The notes beneath the pieces are model-generated. The model worked only from the letters and a program-made list of their open reading frames with translations, was not told the DNA's origin and ran no database searches. DNA of 13,669 nucleotides, taken from contig CAMNGN010000039.1 in NCBI GenBank assembly GCA_946538475.1, positions 1-13,669 of the forward strand, in the 5' to 3' direction. This DNA comes from an uncultured Blautia sp. Its GTDB lineage: Bacteria; Bacillota; Clostridia; Lachnospirales; Lachnospiraceae. Shown here in pieces: positions 13,665-13,669 of the stretch; the stretch's first letter is position 1; the number at the start of each line of letters is the position of its first letter. The translations under genes and the position numbers were made by a program.

Positions 13665-13669
13665 AAAAT

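Overview
The window most resembles a gut or rumen member of the Bacillota, probably Clostridia of the Lachnospiraceae kind. The reasons are strong purine-rich Shine-Dalgarno sites, sigma-A type promoters, a lipoprotein-anchored CUT1 sugar ABC transporter, a secreted CBM2/GH5 endoglucanase with a Pro/Thr/Lys linker, a GH36 alpha-galactosidase of the AgaB/RafA type, and secreted FN3/InlB-repeat and ComEC-like proteins with an Ada-like tail. No database search was possible, so the taxonomy is inference.

Layout. Positions 1-6414 look like one plus-strand operon. It holds the tail of a probable AraC-type regulator (1-78), two CUT1 permeases (60-950, 957-1808), a solute-binding lipoprotein (1805-3394), a HAD phosphatase (3391-4026), a secreted peptidoglycan-binding-domain protein (4060-4860) and a secreted GH5 endoglucanase (4930-6378), closed by a strong terminator (6371-6414). 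The first four junctions overlap or are nearly contiguous (ATGA overlaps at 1805 and 3391). The next gene, with its own promoter, encodes a secreted FN3-FN3-InlB-repeat-SGNH hydrolase (6685-8268), followed by a terminator. A cytoplasmic PAS-class III nucleotide cyclase with a PilZ-like tail (8405-9805) follows. Convergent to it on the minus strand is the GH36 alpha-galactosidase (9914-12121). A 370-bp divergent intergenic region (12122-12491) carries a good promoter for each side and several stem-loops. It leads into a secreted ComEC-like metallo-beta-lactamase protein with a C-terminal Ada-like cysteine motif (12492-13625).

How the genes may work together. The endoglucanase would cut beta-1,4-glucan outside the cell, and the binding protein and permeases would import the resulting oligosaccharides. 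No ATPase is encoded here, so a shared MsmK/MsmX-type ATPase elsewhere is expected. The HAD phosphatase may act on a phosphorylated sugar intermediate. The alpha-galactosidase lacks a signal peptide and would act on imported alpha-galactosides, under its own promoter.

I see no phage, CRISPR, insertion sequence, tRNA or rRNA. Nothing proves a wholly new system. The points most worth a second look are the solute-binding protein with anchors at both ends and its late position in the operon, the cyclase whose substrate-selecting residues suggest GTP rather than ATP and which carries a PilZ-like domain, the secreted wall-binding protein between transporter and cellulase genes, and the stem-loop cluster in the divergent intergenic region.
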